9,228 bases of DNA from GCA-020343675 sp964462945 (GTDB taxonomy: Bacteria; Planctomycetota; Phycisphaerae; Sedimentisphaerales; Anaerobacaceae): the NCBI GenBank assembly GCA_964462945.1, contig CAYWZW010000115.1, forward strand, positions 1 to 9,228, read 5' to 3'. How positions within the stretch are numbered: the first letter of the stretch is position 1; every line of letters starts with the position of its first letter. The notes under the pieces are model-generated. The model was not told the DNA's origin. It did no database searches and saw nothing but the letters and a program-made list of their open reading frames with translations. A program made the translations under genes and the position numbers. Positions 1 through 5,671 of this stretch are shown here, one piece after another.

Positions 1-55
1 CTCCTTCGTTAGTGAAAACGGCGAGCAATCTAGCCAAAACTGCATGAACGCTTAC
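1..55. mobile_element. Possible IS66-family transposon terminus, element continuing left of the window
   Basis: Read on the minus strand, the sequence from position 55 begins GTAAGCGTTCATGCAG. From memory, IS66-family elements have ends starting GTAAGCG and duplicate 8 bp of target. Exactly here the mod reading frame stops resembling methyltransferases: the next residues (RKRSCSFG, then a stop) match nothing expected. The 8 bp at 56-63 (CTTATTTC on the minus strand) would be one copy of the target duplication. Only 55 bp of the supposed element are visible and no transposase is seen, so the call rests on the heptamer and on the break in homology. A single-base frameshift is the alternative. 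Confidence 0.42.
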
Positions 56-509
56 GAAATAAGTTTCCGGTTTCAGATAAAAGTTCATACATTAACTTTA
101 ATCTATCGAACAGAAATTGAAGATAAACATCAGGGAAGTAATAATTTTCATACTGTATCTGTTCCATTAGGGAAATTGGTTCTCCATTGATTCCGGCTAT
201 TTTCATTTTTCGAAGTCGAACATTTCTAACGTAGTTATCTACACCAGTATTGAATGGTGGATCGGCATAGATTAGATCAACCTTGCCACGGTATCCATTA
301 GCTAAGAGATGAGCGAGGACTTCTTTATTATCACCATGAATCAGGCGGTTGTTGTAGATATGGCCAGACTTGACCGGGTCAAATGTCTCTATATGCTGGG
401 CCGGGAAAGCGGTTACGCCTGTTAAAGGTCTTTTGCCTACCCAGTTAAGCATAGGTCGGCCTTTGGCGGGCGTGATTTTGACTTTGTCGGTTTTATCGCT
501 CTTACTCAA
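30..509 (-). pseudogene. mod: Interrupted type III DNA methyltransferase (Mod subunit), 5' part only
   Basis: This is the N-terminal part of a site-specific adenine DNA methyltransferase of the beta class, the modification and recognition subunit of a type III restriction system. The visible 159 residues contain the catalytic motif IV, DPPF at residues 83-86 in the context LIYADPPFNTG, preceded by the family-typical RLIHGDNKEVL and LLANGYRGKVD. The target-recognition region and the AdoMet-binding FxGxG motif, which follow later in this class, are missing. The start is TTG at 509-507. It overlaps the res stop (TTGA) and has a strong GAGGAG Shine-Dalgarno at 518-523, 8 nt upstream, so the two genes look translationally coupled. 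Homology ends after GNLF (residue 151). The last eight residues before the TAG appear to come from inserted DNA. Family members are several hundred residues long, so this piece cannot be functional. A one-base insertion at 57-59 is a less likely explanation. Confidence 0.8.
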
Positions 510-3151
510 AGTTCTTTCTCCTCGATAAAGGATTTTACATTTTTCAAATCATCCGCTGCGATTACATCAGCAGGGGTAAATATCATTTCGTACCGCAGCT
601 TTTCGGGATCCAAGTTTTGCCATTTTCTTATTGCCATTGCCTTTTTGCCATTTTCACCATCGATGGCATGTGTCCTTTCGTTTTCTCTTTTTATCTCGAT
701 TAGATACACTTTGCCGGTCCCTTTCTTTCTGCCTTTGCCCGGTTTTTTACGGATAACAAAATCCGGCGTGTATCTTCTTGTTTTTCCCTTGTCGTCTTTA
801 TATTCGACAAAAAAGTCCGTTTTGGCGGGGTCGGTAATTGCGCCGGTAAAGAATATATCCTCAACCTCTTTGGGCTGGATATTCAACTCATCAAGCATCT
901 GCTCAAAGAAATTCTTTTCAGGGTTGCTATCAAAATTATAGGGGTCATAGTGAAACCCGAATTCCCCGGCCTTATTCTTGAAGGTTGACAGGCGAGTTAT
1001 CAAATGCTCTTTGTCTTTGTGGTATGTTATGTCGGCGGTATAAACATCCGTCCCGTCCGGCGACGTTTCTTTTTTGAATCCGTCGGGTTTGACAAGGGCA
1101 AGAGCGATATCTACCTTTTCTTCTTTTATCTCATAACCGCTTGTCTGTTTTTCTACCTGTTCGGCGAGATTGCCAAGATGGCCTAACGGGATTTCGTTTT
1201 CAGGGTAAATCTTTTTAAGCTGTTCATAAATCGACCAACAATCGAGATGATAGTGGTTTGCAAGCTCAACCGAAGCATAATACAAATCTATCCCTTCATC
1301 CTGAATTTCAATCGTTACTGTATCGCCGAGCTGTTTAAGGATTTTTTCCGTTGATGACTGCTGTGCAAGGGTAAACGTCCTTTTTTCCAGTTTGTCCTGC
1401 TTGCGTAAAACGGGTTTGAGTAAAGCAAATTCTTTCCGCTCCAGTTGCTTTTTCACTACTGTTTTGATTGTCTGAGTCACTACCAAAGGCGGGATGTCGA
1501 GTTTCTTGAGTATTATCTTATCCCTTTTATTTTGCTGACTGACTCGGTTAAGGTCAGAGATGCTTTCTCCGTATGTTTCCTGAAGCTGCTTATCGAGTAT
1601 GTTGAAATTGTCTATCGAAAGATATACTCTCGCTTTTCTATTGTTACCCGGCACTTGCCTCAAACATCTTGTAGATGCCTGTAAGACAAAATTATTAGAC
1701 GACTTTAATTTCCTTGCAAGCGAGCAGGCGAAAAGAGAGGGACAGTTCCAGCCCTCTGTGCCCTTATTTACCAGAAGCATTACCCGCTTTTGCGAATCCG
1801 GATTGTTGAGCCGGTTGAATTCCTTTATATCATCCTCTTTTGTAAGTTCCGTATCAGAGGTGTTTACAAGGCATATTGAGGGGTCATAGCCAATTTTAAT
1901 TAGGGCCTGTTCGATTACAGGTTTTAATTCTTTCAGGTCGGTTGTTTGTGGAAAATATATAGCAATTTTGGCTTTGGAACCATCGGGCAAACGATGCTGT
2001 CCATATTCTTTGAAAAAATCCTCAATGACATGACATACATATTTATCTGTTTGGCCTTCAAAATCAAAGGCATGAATGTTGCCTGCAAGGTCTTTTAAGT
2101 AGCCTTCATTGATACCTTGCGACAACCCATACCAGAAAACCACATCTTTAAGACTTTGCCTTTTATAATATGGAGTGCCGGTAGTATTGACCACCGCAAT
2201 GACATTTGTGTTTTCTGCTAAATAGTCAACCGTTTTACGAACCTTTTTAAGTCCAGCCTCCATCGACTGGCCATAAGTATGATGCGCTTCATCGCTGAAA
2301 ATTGCAAGATGAGGAAGACTCGCGATTTTTTGTAATCTTAAATTTGCTACTTCTGTTTTGGCTTCCTCTTCGGTTTGTGCGTTGTACAAACCGTTAAGGT
2401 CTGATTTTCTAATCGTTTCTTTTTGTATCCGTATTTTTTCGGTGTTAGTAACGATTAGGTTGAAACTTGAGCCGCCTATTACGGGTATCTCTTTTTCTCC
2501 GTCTCTCGTGAAGGTAAGTTTAATAGTCGCTGCAAATTGCTTGTAAAATCTTGGCGGCAGAATCCTATCGTACGGAATGTCCGCAAGTTCTCTTAATGAT
2601 TCAATGATTGTTTTGCCAGGAGCAAAAACAAGGGCATTTTGAACGAATGGCCCATCAGGATATTCAAGAGCCATTGCAAATTCTGTGGCTATGATAGTGC
2701 CGATTAAAACTGTTTTCCCCGCCCCCATCGCCAGAGCAAAAATGTAACTTGGATAATCAAGGGTCATACTTTCCCGAATTGATTCGAGTCTGTAGTCCTT
2801 GACAAAATCATCATCGTCTTTGATTTTATCCAATAATGAATCAAAGCCGTGGTCTTCTATATGGTCCCTGATATTATCATGCGTAAGTCCTAAAGCTTCT
2901 CGCATCTCTCTTTTACTGACGTAAGTTTTCTCGTATAGATGCAGGATGTGCGGAGTTTGCAGTTTTAGTCTTAGATACCAGTAGGTTTCTATTGCACTGA
3001 TTTGCGGATATCTCAAATACCGGGGTGAGCCGGTTTCGGTATCAAGAAAATATTCCAGTATTTCAGAAATTGCAGGGTATTCCTCGGAGTAATAAGCGCT
3101 CGTTTTCCAATCGTTCACTAATGCTGTGATTTTCTGATGTAGGTTATCCAT
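506..3151 (-). CDS. res: Type III restriction enzyme Res subunit (SF2 helicase plus nuclease)
   Basis: This 881-aa protein is a full-length restriction subunit of a type III restriction-modification system: an ATP-dependent SF2 helicase/translocase with a C-terminal endonuclease that acts with Mod on unmethylated sites. Visible motifs in order are Walker A MGAGKT (142-147), motif II DEAHH (287-291), motif III TTGTPYY (323-329), motif V NKGTEGWNCPS (about 463-472), motif VI QASTRCLRQVPG (491-502), and a PD-(D/E)xK nuclease with PD at 796-797 and EIK at 819-821. All key residues look intact. ATG at 3151 is the first possible start, because the codon just before it is TAG. Its Shine-Dalgarno is weak (AAGGG about 13 nt away). 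Mod follows with a TTGA overlap, so the order is res-mod rather than the usual mod-res. The gene is visibly more AT-rich than the genes at the right end of the window. Without Mod it should have no target recognition. Confidence 0.95.
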   Translation of the reverse strand: MDNLHQKITALVNDWKTSAYYSEEYPAISEILEYFLDTETGSPRYLRYPQISAIETYWYLRLKLQTPHILHLYEKTYVSKREMREALGLTHDNIRDHIEDHGFDSLLDKIKDDDDFVKDYRLESIRESMTLDYPSYIFALAMGAGKTVLIGTIIATEFAMALEYPDGPFVQNALVFAPGKTIIESLRELADIPYDRILPPRFYKQFAATIKLTFTRDGEKEIPVIGGSSFNLIVTNTEKIRIQKETIRKSDLNGLYNAQTEEEAKTEVANLRLQKIASLPHLAIFSDEAHHTYGQSMEAGLKKVRKTVDYLAENTNVIAVVNTTGTPYYKRQSLKDVVFWYGLSQGINEGYLKDLAGNIHAFDFEGQTDKYVCHVIEDFFKEYGQHRLPDGSKAKIAIYFPQTTDLKELKPVIEQALIKIGYDPSICLVNTSDTELTKEDDIKEFNRLNNPDSQKRVMLLVNKGTEGWNCPSLFACSLARKLKSSNNFVLQASTRCLRQVPGNNRKARVYLSIDNFNILDKQLQETYGESISDLNRVSQQNKRDKIILKKLDIPPLVVTQTIKTVVKKQLERKEFALLKPVLRKQDKLEKRTFTLAQQSSTEKILKQLGDTVTIEIQDEGIDLYYASVELANHYHLDCWSIYEQLKKIYPENEIPLGHLGNLAEQVEKQTSGYEIKEEKVDIALALVKPDGFKKETSPDGTDVYTADITYHKDKEHLITRLSTFKNKAGEFGFHYDPYNFDSNPEKNFFEQMLDELNIQPKEVEDIFFTGAITDPAKTDFFVEYKDDKGKTRRYTPDFVIRKKPGKGRKKGTGKVYLIEIKRENERTHAIDGENGKKAMAIRKWQNLDPEKLRYEMIFTPADVIAADDLKNVKSFIEEKEL

Positions 3152-3231
3152 CTATGCTTTGAATCCCTTCAATATCTGCGTAAACCCGCACAACCGATAA
3201 TTCCGGGGCCACCATACTCAATTCGCGTCAA

Positions 3232-3261
3232 TAATCCGTGTGAATCAGTGTTAATCCGTGT
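3232..3261. repeat. Three-unit 10-bp tandem repeat
   Basis: Three adjacent decamers, TAATCCGTGT, GAATCAGTGT and TAATCCGTGT, lie in exact 10-bp register. Units one and three are identical; the middle one differs at two positions. The block lies between hepT and res, inside a short minus-strand frame (MAEKRTRINTDSHG...). The repeat makes that frame look like spurious translation rather than a gene. Similar 'cacggattaacac' sequences are common in intergenic DNA of environmental bacteria (from memory). Confidence 0.75.
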
Positions 3262-3264
3262 CCG

Positions 3265-3314
3265 TTTCTCCGCCATCTCGTTATTTCCTCGAATATATCT
3301 CTTCGGGCCGGGGG
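3265..3314 (-). repeat. Copy A of a duplicated translation-start-like block
   Basis: On the minus strand this reads CCCCCGGCCC, then GAGGAAA, a 7-nt spacer and ATGGCGGAGAAA. Copy B at 4168-4219 has the same three blocks in the same order and the same 7-nt Shine-Dalgarno spacing. The identical blocks on the plus strand are TTTCTCCGCCAT (3265-3276), TTTCCTC (3284-3290) and GGGCCGGGGG (3305-3314). Downstream of the ATG, a 35-codon frame (3276 to 3169) ends just before res. It is largely made of the decamer repeat and is probably not a real protein. Confidence 0.6.
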
Positions 3315-3414
3315 TCCTGCTTTTTCTGAAAGCTGCGTGTTCTCCGTTCATAGTACCAGTGACGATCCGGCTGCTCAAATGGAGAGGCTGGAAAATCTTT
3401 GTGGATGGCCATTA

Positions 3415-3783
3415 TCAAATCTCCCTGAGCATACGTTGCACAGTATTAAGAAGCTGGGGGATATCCCGGCGGCAAATCTTGTAAATCTCCTCGGCGTCAA
3501 TATCAAAATAGTCATGAGCCAGAACATGGCGAAGCCCGATGACGCCGTGCCAGTCGATTTCGGGGTAGTTTGCAAGCCATGCTCCGTCGGTTTCAAGGTC
3601 GATCTTCCTGAAACTCTCCCCCACGGCGATGAGCATCATAGCGATGGCGTCGAGCTTGTCGAGATTGTCGTCATTGGCCCTGAAATCATCCGGCGACTGA
3701 ATACGCGAAGAGCGCCTCTGAATCCGATGCAGAGATTCCTCTATCTGTTCCAGTTTTTCACGGATCAATGTCATATCAGGCAT
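3415..3783 (-). CDS. hepT: HepT-like HEPN ribonuclease toxin (DUF86)
   Basis: This is the toxin of an MNT/HEPN toxin-antitoxin pair, a small all-helical HEPN RNase. The signature Rx4HxY is seen as RHVLAHDY, at residues 85-92 of the 122-aa form. In characterised HepT proteins the Arg and His are catalytic, and the Tyr is the residue modified by the MntA antitoxin. The position after the Arg is His rather than the usual Asn. Three ATGs are available. The one at 3783 has AAGGA 8 nt upstream and is preferred. ATG at 3792 overlaps mntA more and has no properly spaced site. ATG at 3774 lies just after the mntA stop. With the 3783 start the gene overlaps mntA by 8 bp, so the two form one translationally coupled operon. 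The length is typical of the family. Confidence 0.9.
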   Translation of the reverse strand: MPDMTLIREKLEQIEESLHRIQRRSSRIQSPDDFRANDDNLDKLDAIAMMLIAVGESFRKIDLETDGAWLANYPEIDWHGVIGLRHVLAHDYFDIDAEEIYKICRRDIPQLLNTVQRMLREI

Positions 3784-4081
3784 AACAGGCATCCTTGTCG
3801 ATTCGGGCTTTCAGGTAACGATTCATCGTAGTGCGGTAGCGGATGACATCGACCGGACACTGAAAATCCTTTTCGAGCGTCTCTTTAATGTGCACCAGAT
3901 AAAACAAATCCGGTTCCCGCATCTCGACCACCACGTCAATATCGCTGTCTTTACGGGGTTCGTCCCGGGCCACAGAACCGAACACTCCGATCTTCGTAAC
4001 CCCATACAGGCGTCCAAATTCAGCCCGGTGATTCCGTAATTCCCGCAGCACGGCCTCGCGGCTTAACACACTTTCGCTCAT
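3776..4081 (-). CDS. mntA: MntA-like minimal nucleotidyltransferase antitoxin
   Basis: This 101-aa protein has the minimal nucleotidyltransferase fold. In characterised MNT/HEPN pairs it transfers AMP from ATP to the Tyr of HepT and so neutralises the RNase. The motif GSx10DxD is complete: GS at residues 35-36 in GVFGSVARD, and D47 and D49 in DSDID. A third acidic residue is D78 in CPVDVIRY. The start is ATG at 4081 with GAGG 7 nt upstream. This ATG overlaps by four bases (ATGA) the stop of a 21-codon frame upstream that resembles a methyltransferase C-terminus, so mntA was probably once coupled to that gene. hepT follows with an overlap. Confidence 0.92.
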   Translation of the reverse strand: MSESVLSREAVLRELRNHRAEFGRLYGVTKIGVFGSVARDEPRKDSDIDVVVEMREPDLFYLVHIKETLEKDFQCPVDVIRYRTTMNRYLKARIDKDACYA

Positions 4082-4179
4082 ACTCCCACCTCTATTATCT
4101 TCATCGTATCATTTCCGAAAATATCCACCACTTTAGCTATCTCTTACTCTTTTGCTTAAACCGGCCATTTCTCCGCCAT
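4078..4179 (-). pseudogene. Remnant resembling a DNA methyltransferase: start and extreme C-terminus in one frame
   Basis: In one minus-strand frame this reads MAEKWPV, stop, AKE, stop, then an open stretch ending KVVDIFGNDTMKIIEVGV and a TGA at 4080-4078 that overlaps the mntA ATG. From memory, VKVVDIFGNDTM is a conserved C-terminal signature of site-specific DNA methyltransferases linked to type III-like restriction helicases, and MAEK-like starts also occur there. A GAGGAAA Shine-Dalgarno lies 7 nt before the ATG. The simplest reading is a methyltransferase gene reduced by internal deletion to its two ends. The C-terminal match is the firmer part; the start is suggestive only. Confidence 0.5.
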
Positions 4180-4219
4180 TTTGGTGTTTCCTCTAAAAGT
4201 CTCTCTGTGGGCCGGGGGG
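4168..4219 (-). repeat. Copy B of the duplicated translation-start-like block
   Basis: The plus strand carries TTTCTCCGCCAT (4168-4179), TTTCCTC (4187-4193) and GGGCCGGGGGG (4209-4219), matching copy A at 3265-3314 block for block. On the minus strand this is a GC-rich stretch, a GAGGAAA Shine-Dalgarno and ATGGCGGAGAAA with a 7-nt spacer. The copies are in direct orientation about 0.9 kb apart and enclose mntA-hepT. Confidence 0.6.
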
Positions 4220-4275
4220 CCTTGCAAGGCGTTAATCTACCCCGGCGGGCGCGGAAAAGCAAGAAGAAAGGAGGC

Positions 4276-4366
4276 GAAGTGCAGAATACAGAATACAGTG
4301 GCGCAAGCCATCCCTTACGGGAGAGACAGAACGAGGACAGAATACAGGAAACGGAAGACGTAGGAC
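4276..4366. repeat. Degenerate 7-bp tandem repeat patches
   Basis: Units of the form NNNNNAC recur every 7 bp. AGAATAC occurs twice in tandem at 4283-4296. A second patch at 4339-4366 has four units in exact register: AGAATAC, then AGGAAAC, then GGAAGAC and GTAGGAC. The same unit family appears at 5144-5171 (opposite strand), 5634-5668 and 6493-6520. The two patches are separated by about 40 bp without clear periodicity. Confidence 0.6.
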
Positions 4367-4507
4367 GGACGATGCCGCTGGCGTGGCTGAATAGATGGGT
4401 GAGTGAGAGAACGCATCCACGCGTTTACCCGCGAGGAGCGGGCCAGCGAATTAGAGAATGAGCAAGGGGTCTGGCCCGAAAATAAAAAGAAATTAAGAAG
4501 AGATTGC

Positions 4508-4535
4508 TTGACAACGCCCAATAATGTGGTATAAA
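4508..4535 (+). promoter_or_regulatory. Strong sigma70-type promoter for the 53-aa zinc protein
   Basis: A perfect -35 box TTGACA (4508-4513) is followed after 16 bp by TATAAA (4530-4535), so transcription should start near 4542. The leader to the ATG at 4634 would be about 90 nt. It contains a perfect AAGATT/AATCTT hairpin (4550-4564). A GTTAC/GTAAC inverted repeat (4614-4618 and 4628-4632) places the AGGAG ribosome-binding site mostly inside its loop. Whether these leader structures regulate translation is not shown by the sequence. Confidence 0.75.
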
Positions 4536-4633
4536 TGATACGCTACATGAAGATTAGAAATCTTTAGGCCGCAGACGAAGACAACTAACCTTCACAGCTT
4601 TTCTGTTTGGTGAGTTACCTAATAGGAGTAACG

Positions 4634-4795
4634 ATGGCAAAAACACTAAAAACTTCGGCTAACGACAGGAAATGCACGTTTCCGCAGTGTAAGCGTCTCT
4701 TGAGTATCTATAACCATGAGGCTTACTGCCATGTGCATCGCGATCTGGTGGCTCAGGAGCGAATGCCTAAGATGCCATATCACCATGCCGTATAA
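4634..4795 (+). CDS. Small zinc-binding (CCCH) protein, 53 aa, unknown function
   Basis: I do not recognise a named family. The 53-aa product begins MAKTLKTSANDRKC and has four well-spaced putative zinc ligands: C14, C19, C32 and H35 (C-x4-C-x12-C-x2-H). The central part is LLSIYNHEAYC. Further histidines are at 28, 33, 50 and 51. It has no membrane segment and a basic N-terminus, which would fit nucleic-acid or protein binding, but that is inference. The start is ATG at 4634, chosen because AGGAG lies 5 nt upstream; a start at 4607 would lack this. It is a single-gene unit with a near-consensus promoter at 4508-4535 and a probable terminator at 4812-4846, so it is likely a well-expressed gene. 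Confidence 0.75.
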   Translation: MAKTLKTSANDRKCTFPQCKRLLSIYNHEAYCHVHRDLVAQERMPKMPYHHAV

Positions 4796-4811
4796 ACCGA
4801 TGCTGTGGAGT

Positions 4812-4846
4812 ACCTTTTCGCTGTCGCAGAGGGGTTTTTCTTTTTT
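4812..4846 (+). terminator. Probable rho-independent terminator after the zinc protein
   Basis: ACCTTTTCGC (4812-4821) and GCAGAGGGGT (4826-4835) can pair around the loop TGTC with one mismatch and several G-U pairs. A T-rich run follows (TTTTTCTTTTTTC from 4835). The stem is weak because of the wobble pairs, but the position 17 nt after the stop codon fits. Confidence 0.5.
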
Positions 4847-4913
4847 CATTTAGCCGCGGCCGTTCATGGCGGCCCATTACACATATCACCTGTCCAACAT
4901 GGCTATTGCATTA

Positions 4914-4942
4914 TTGGCAAAATATGGTTAACTAATTATCGT
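4914..4942 (+). promoter_or_regulatory. Possible promoter for the 32-aa basic ORF
   Basis: TTGGCA (4914-4919, five of six to consensus), a 17-bp spacer and TATCGT (4937-4942, four of six) lie in an AT-rich stretch about 55 bp before the ATG at 4998. No better candidate is seen between the preceding terminator and this ORF. Confidence 0.35.
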
Positions 4943-4997
4943 TTTATCGTTAATGTAGTGCATCGTTGTTTATGTAAGACCGTGGGAGATAAATCGT

Positions 4998-5096
4998 ATG
5001 TCAAAACCAAGAGATACTCAAAAACAAAGAAAGAAACCGCCCCAGAGAACGGCTGAAGAGAAGAGGCAGGCAAAGCGAGAAAAGAAGAACAGATAA
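4998..5096 (+). CDS. Very basic 32-aa small protein
   Basis: The 32-codon frame begins MSKPRDTQKQRKKPPQRT and ends KREKKNR, with about half of its residues Lys or Arg and no hydrophobic core. It starts at ATG 4998 with GGGAG 9 nt upstream, and a possible promoter lies at 4914-4942. Small proteins of this composition occur in planctomycetes (from memory, no named family). Nucleic-acid or ribosome association is a guess from charge only. The clean Shine-Dalgarno and the strong amino-acid bias argue for a real gene. Its small size argues for caution. Confidence 0.5.
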   Translation: MSKPRDTQKQRKKPPQRTAEEKRQAKREKKNR

Positions 5097-5143
5097 TTTG
5101 CCGTCAGCACTCTATCCGTCCGACGCTGTCAGGGCAGGCTTCT

Positions 5144-5171
5144 GTGTTCTGTCTCCTGTCTCCTGTCTCCT
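5144..5171. repeat. 7-bp tandem repeat (TCTCCTG units)
   Basis: GT dinucleotides recur at 5144, 5151, 5158 and 5165, an exact 7-bp period, with near-identical units GTCTCCT. The reverse complement, GACAGGA units, resembles the AGAATAC family at 4283, 5634 and 6493. It lies in the spacer before the zinc-ribbon membrane protein. Confidence 0.7.
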
Positions 5172-5216
5172 GCCTTTTGATAAAGCCGCCTTGCGAAAGA
5201 GCCGATAACTGTTAGT

Positions 5217-5624
5217 ATGGCGACAGAATCAGTCACGTATGAATGTACGGACCAGTCGATGCAGGAGCAAGAGATGCCGCAGGGGCAAGAGCCGGCGGGG
5301 ATGAAGAAATGTCCCTATTGTGCCGAGCCGATACAGGCCGAGGCGATCAAGTGCCGGTACTGCGGCGAATTTGTGGACGGCGCCCGGCGGGCCGCGGCGG
5401 CGCCCCAGCCGAAGAAGTGGTACTTTGCGACCGGCAGCCTGGTCATCGCCCTGCTGTGTCTGGGGCCGCTGGCCCTGCCGTTAGTGTGGCTGAATCCGCG
5501 CTACAAACCGCTCACCAAAGTGTTCATCACCGTGCTCGTCGTGGCCGTCACGGTCCTCTGCATGTACCTGATGATCTTCACCTATCAGCGGCTGCTCAGC
5601 CAGTTCGATGCGCTGGGAACGTAG
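5217..5624 (+). CDS. Zinc-ribbon protein with two membrane segments
   Basis: This 135-aa protein has an N-terminal zinc ribbon, C32-x2-C35 and C46-x2-C49, in the typical context KKCPYCAEPIQAEAIKCRYCG. An Ala/Pro linker follows, then two hydrophobic membrane segments at about residues 69-91 and 101-124. Zinc-ribbon/TM proteins of this architecture are common in bacteria with no established function. The ribbon probably faces the cytoplasm as a binding module. The ATG at 5217 lacks a clear Shine-Dalgarno. Later ATGs at 5274 and 5301 would keep the whole ribbon, so the start is uncertain. The gene converges on the TRIC-family gene, with a heptamer repeat in the 47 bp between them. Confidence 0.85.
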   Translation: MATESVTYECTDQSMQEQEMPQGQEPAGMKKCPYCAEPIQAEAIKCRYCGEFVDGARRAAAAPQPKKWYFATGSLVIALLCLGPLALPLVWLNPRYKPLTKVFITVLVVAVTVLCMYLMIFTYQRLLSQFDALGT

Positions 5625-5633
5625 AATCCCCCC

Positions 5634-5668
5634 GGAATACAGAATACAGGATACAGAAAACGGACGGC
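5634..5668. repeat. 7-bp tandem repeat between convergent genes
   Basis: Five heptamers stand in exact register; the first is GGAATAC, the second AGAATAC and the fourth AGAAAAC. The unit family is that of 4283-4366 and 6493-6520. It lies between the stops of the two convergent genes, where a bidirectional terminator might be expected, but I see no strong hairpin with a T-run. Confidence 0.65.
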
Positions 5669-5671
5669 GGG

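Larger units (their letters stand above)
4144..4507. other. Gene-free spacer between mntA and the zinc-protein promoter
   Basis: I see no credible gene here. The stretch holds repeat copy B, two patches of heptamer repeats (4276-4303 and 4339-4366) and a short octamer patch (4448-4463). It also has a CCCGC/GCGGG hairpin (4428-4442). A perfect 8-bp inverted repeat, CGGGCCAG at 4439-4446 and CTGGCCCG at 4471-4478, encloses the octamer patch. Neither hairpin is followed by a T-run, so neither looks like a plus-strand terminator. The frames open across it are low-complexity and unconvincing. Confidence 0.6.

Noticed and set aside
30..509. Phase-variable mod through a homopolymer tract
   Set aside because: Type III mod genes often switch through long simple repeats, but the only run at the break is three bases (57-59), too short for frequent slippage. 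An insertion fits better.
3169..3378. 69-codon minus-strand frame between hepT and res
   Set aside because: It is built largely from the decamer repeat and a duplicated block, has no domain, and the only ribosome-binding site belongs to the internal ATG at 3276.
3337..3831. 164-codon plus-strand frame opposite hepT
   Set aside because: It lies antisense to hepT, whose HEPN motif and coupling to mntA are clear.
4428..4478. Hairpins as terminators or transposon ends
   Set aside because: Neither hairpin is followed by a T-run on a useful strand, and no target duplication or transposase accompanies them.
4805..5056. 83-codon plus-strand frame after the zinc protein
   Set aside because: It begins across the probable terminator, has no ribosome-binding site, and overlaps the better-supported 32-aa frame out of phase.
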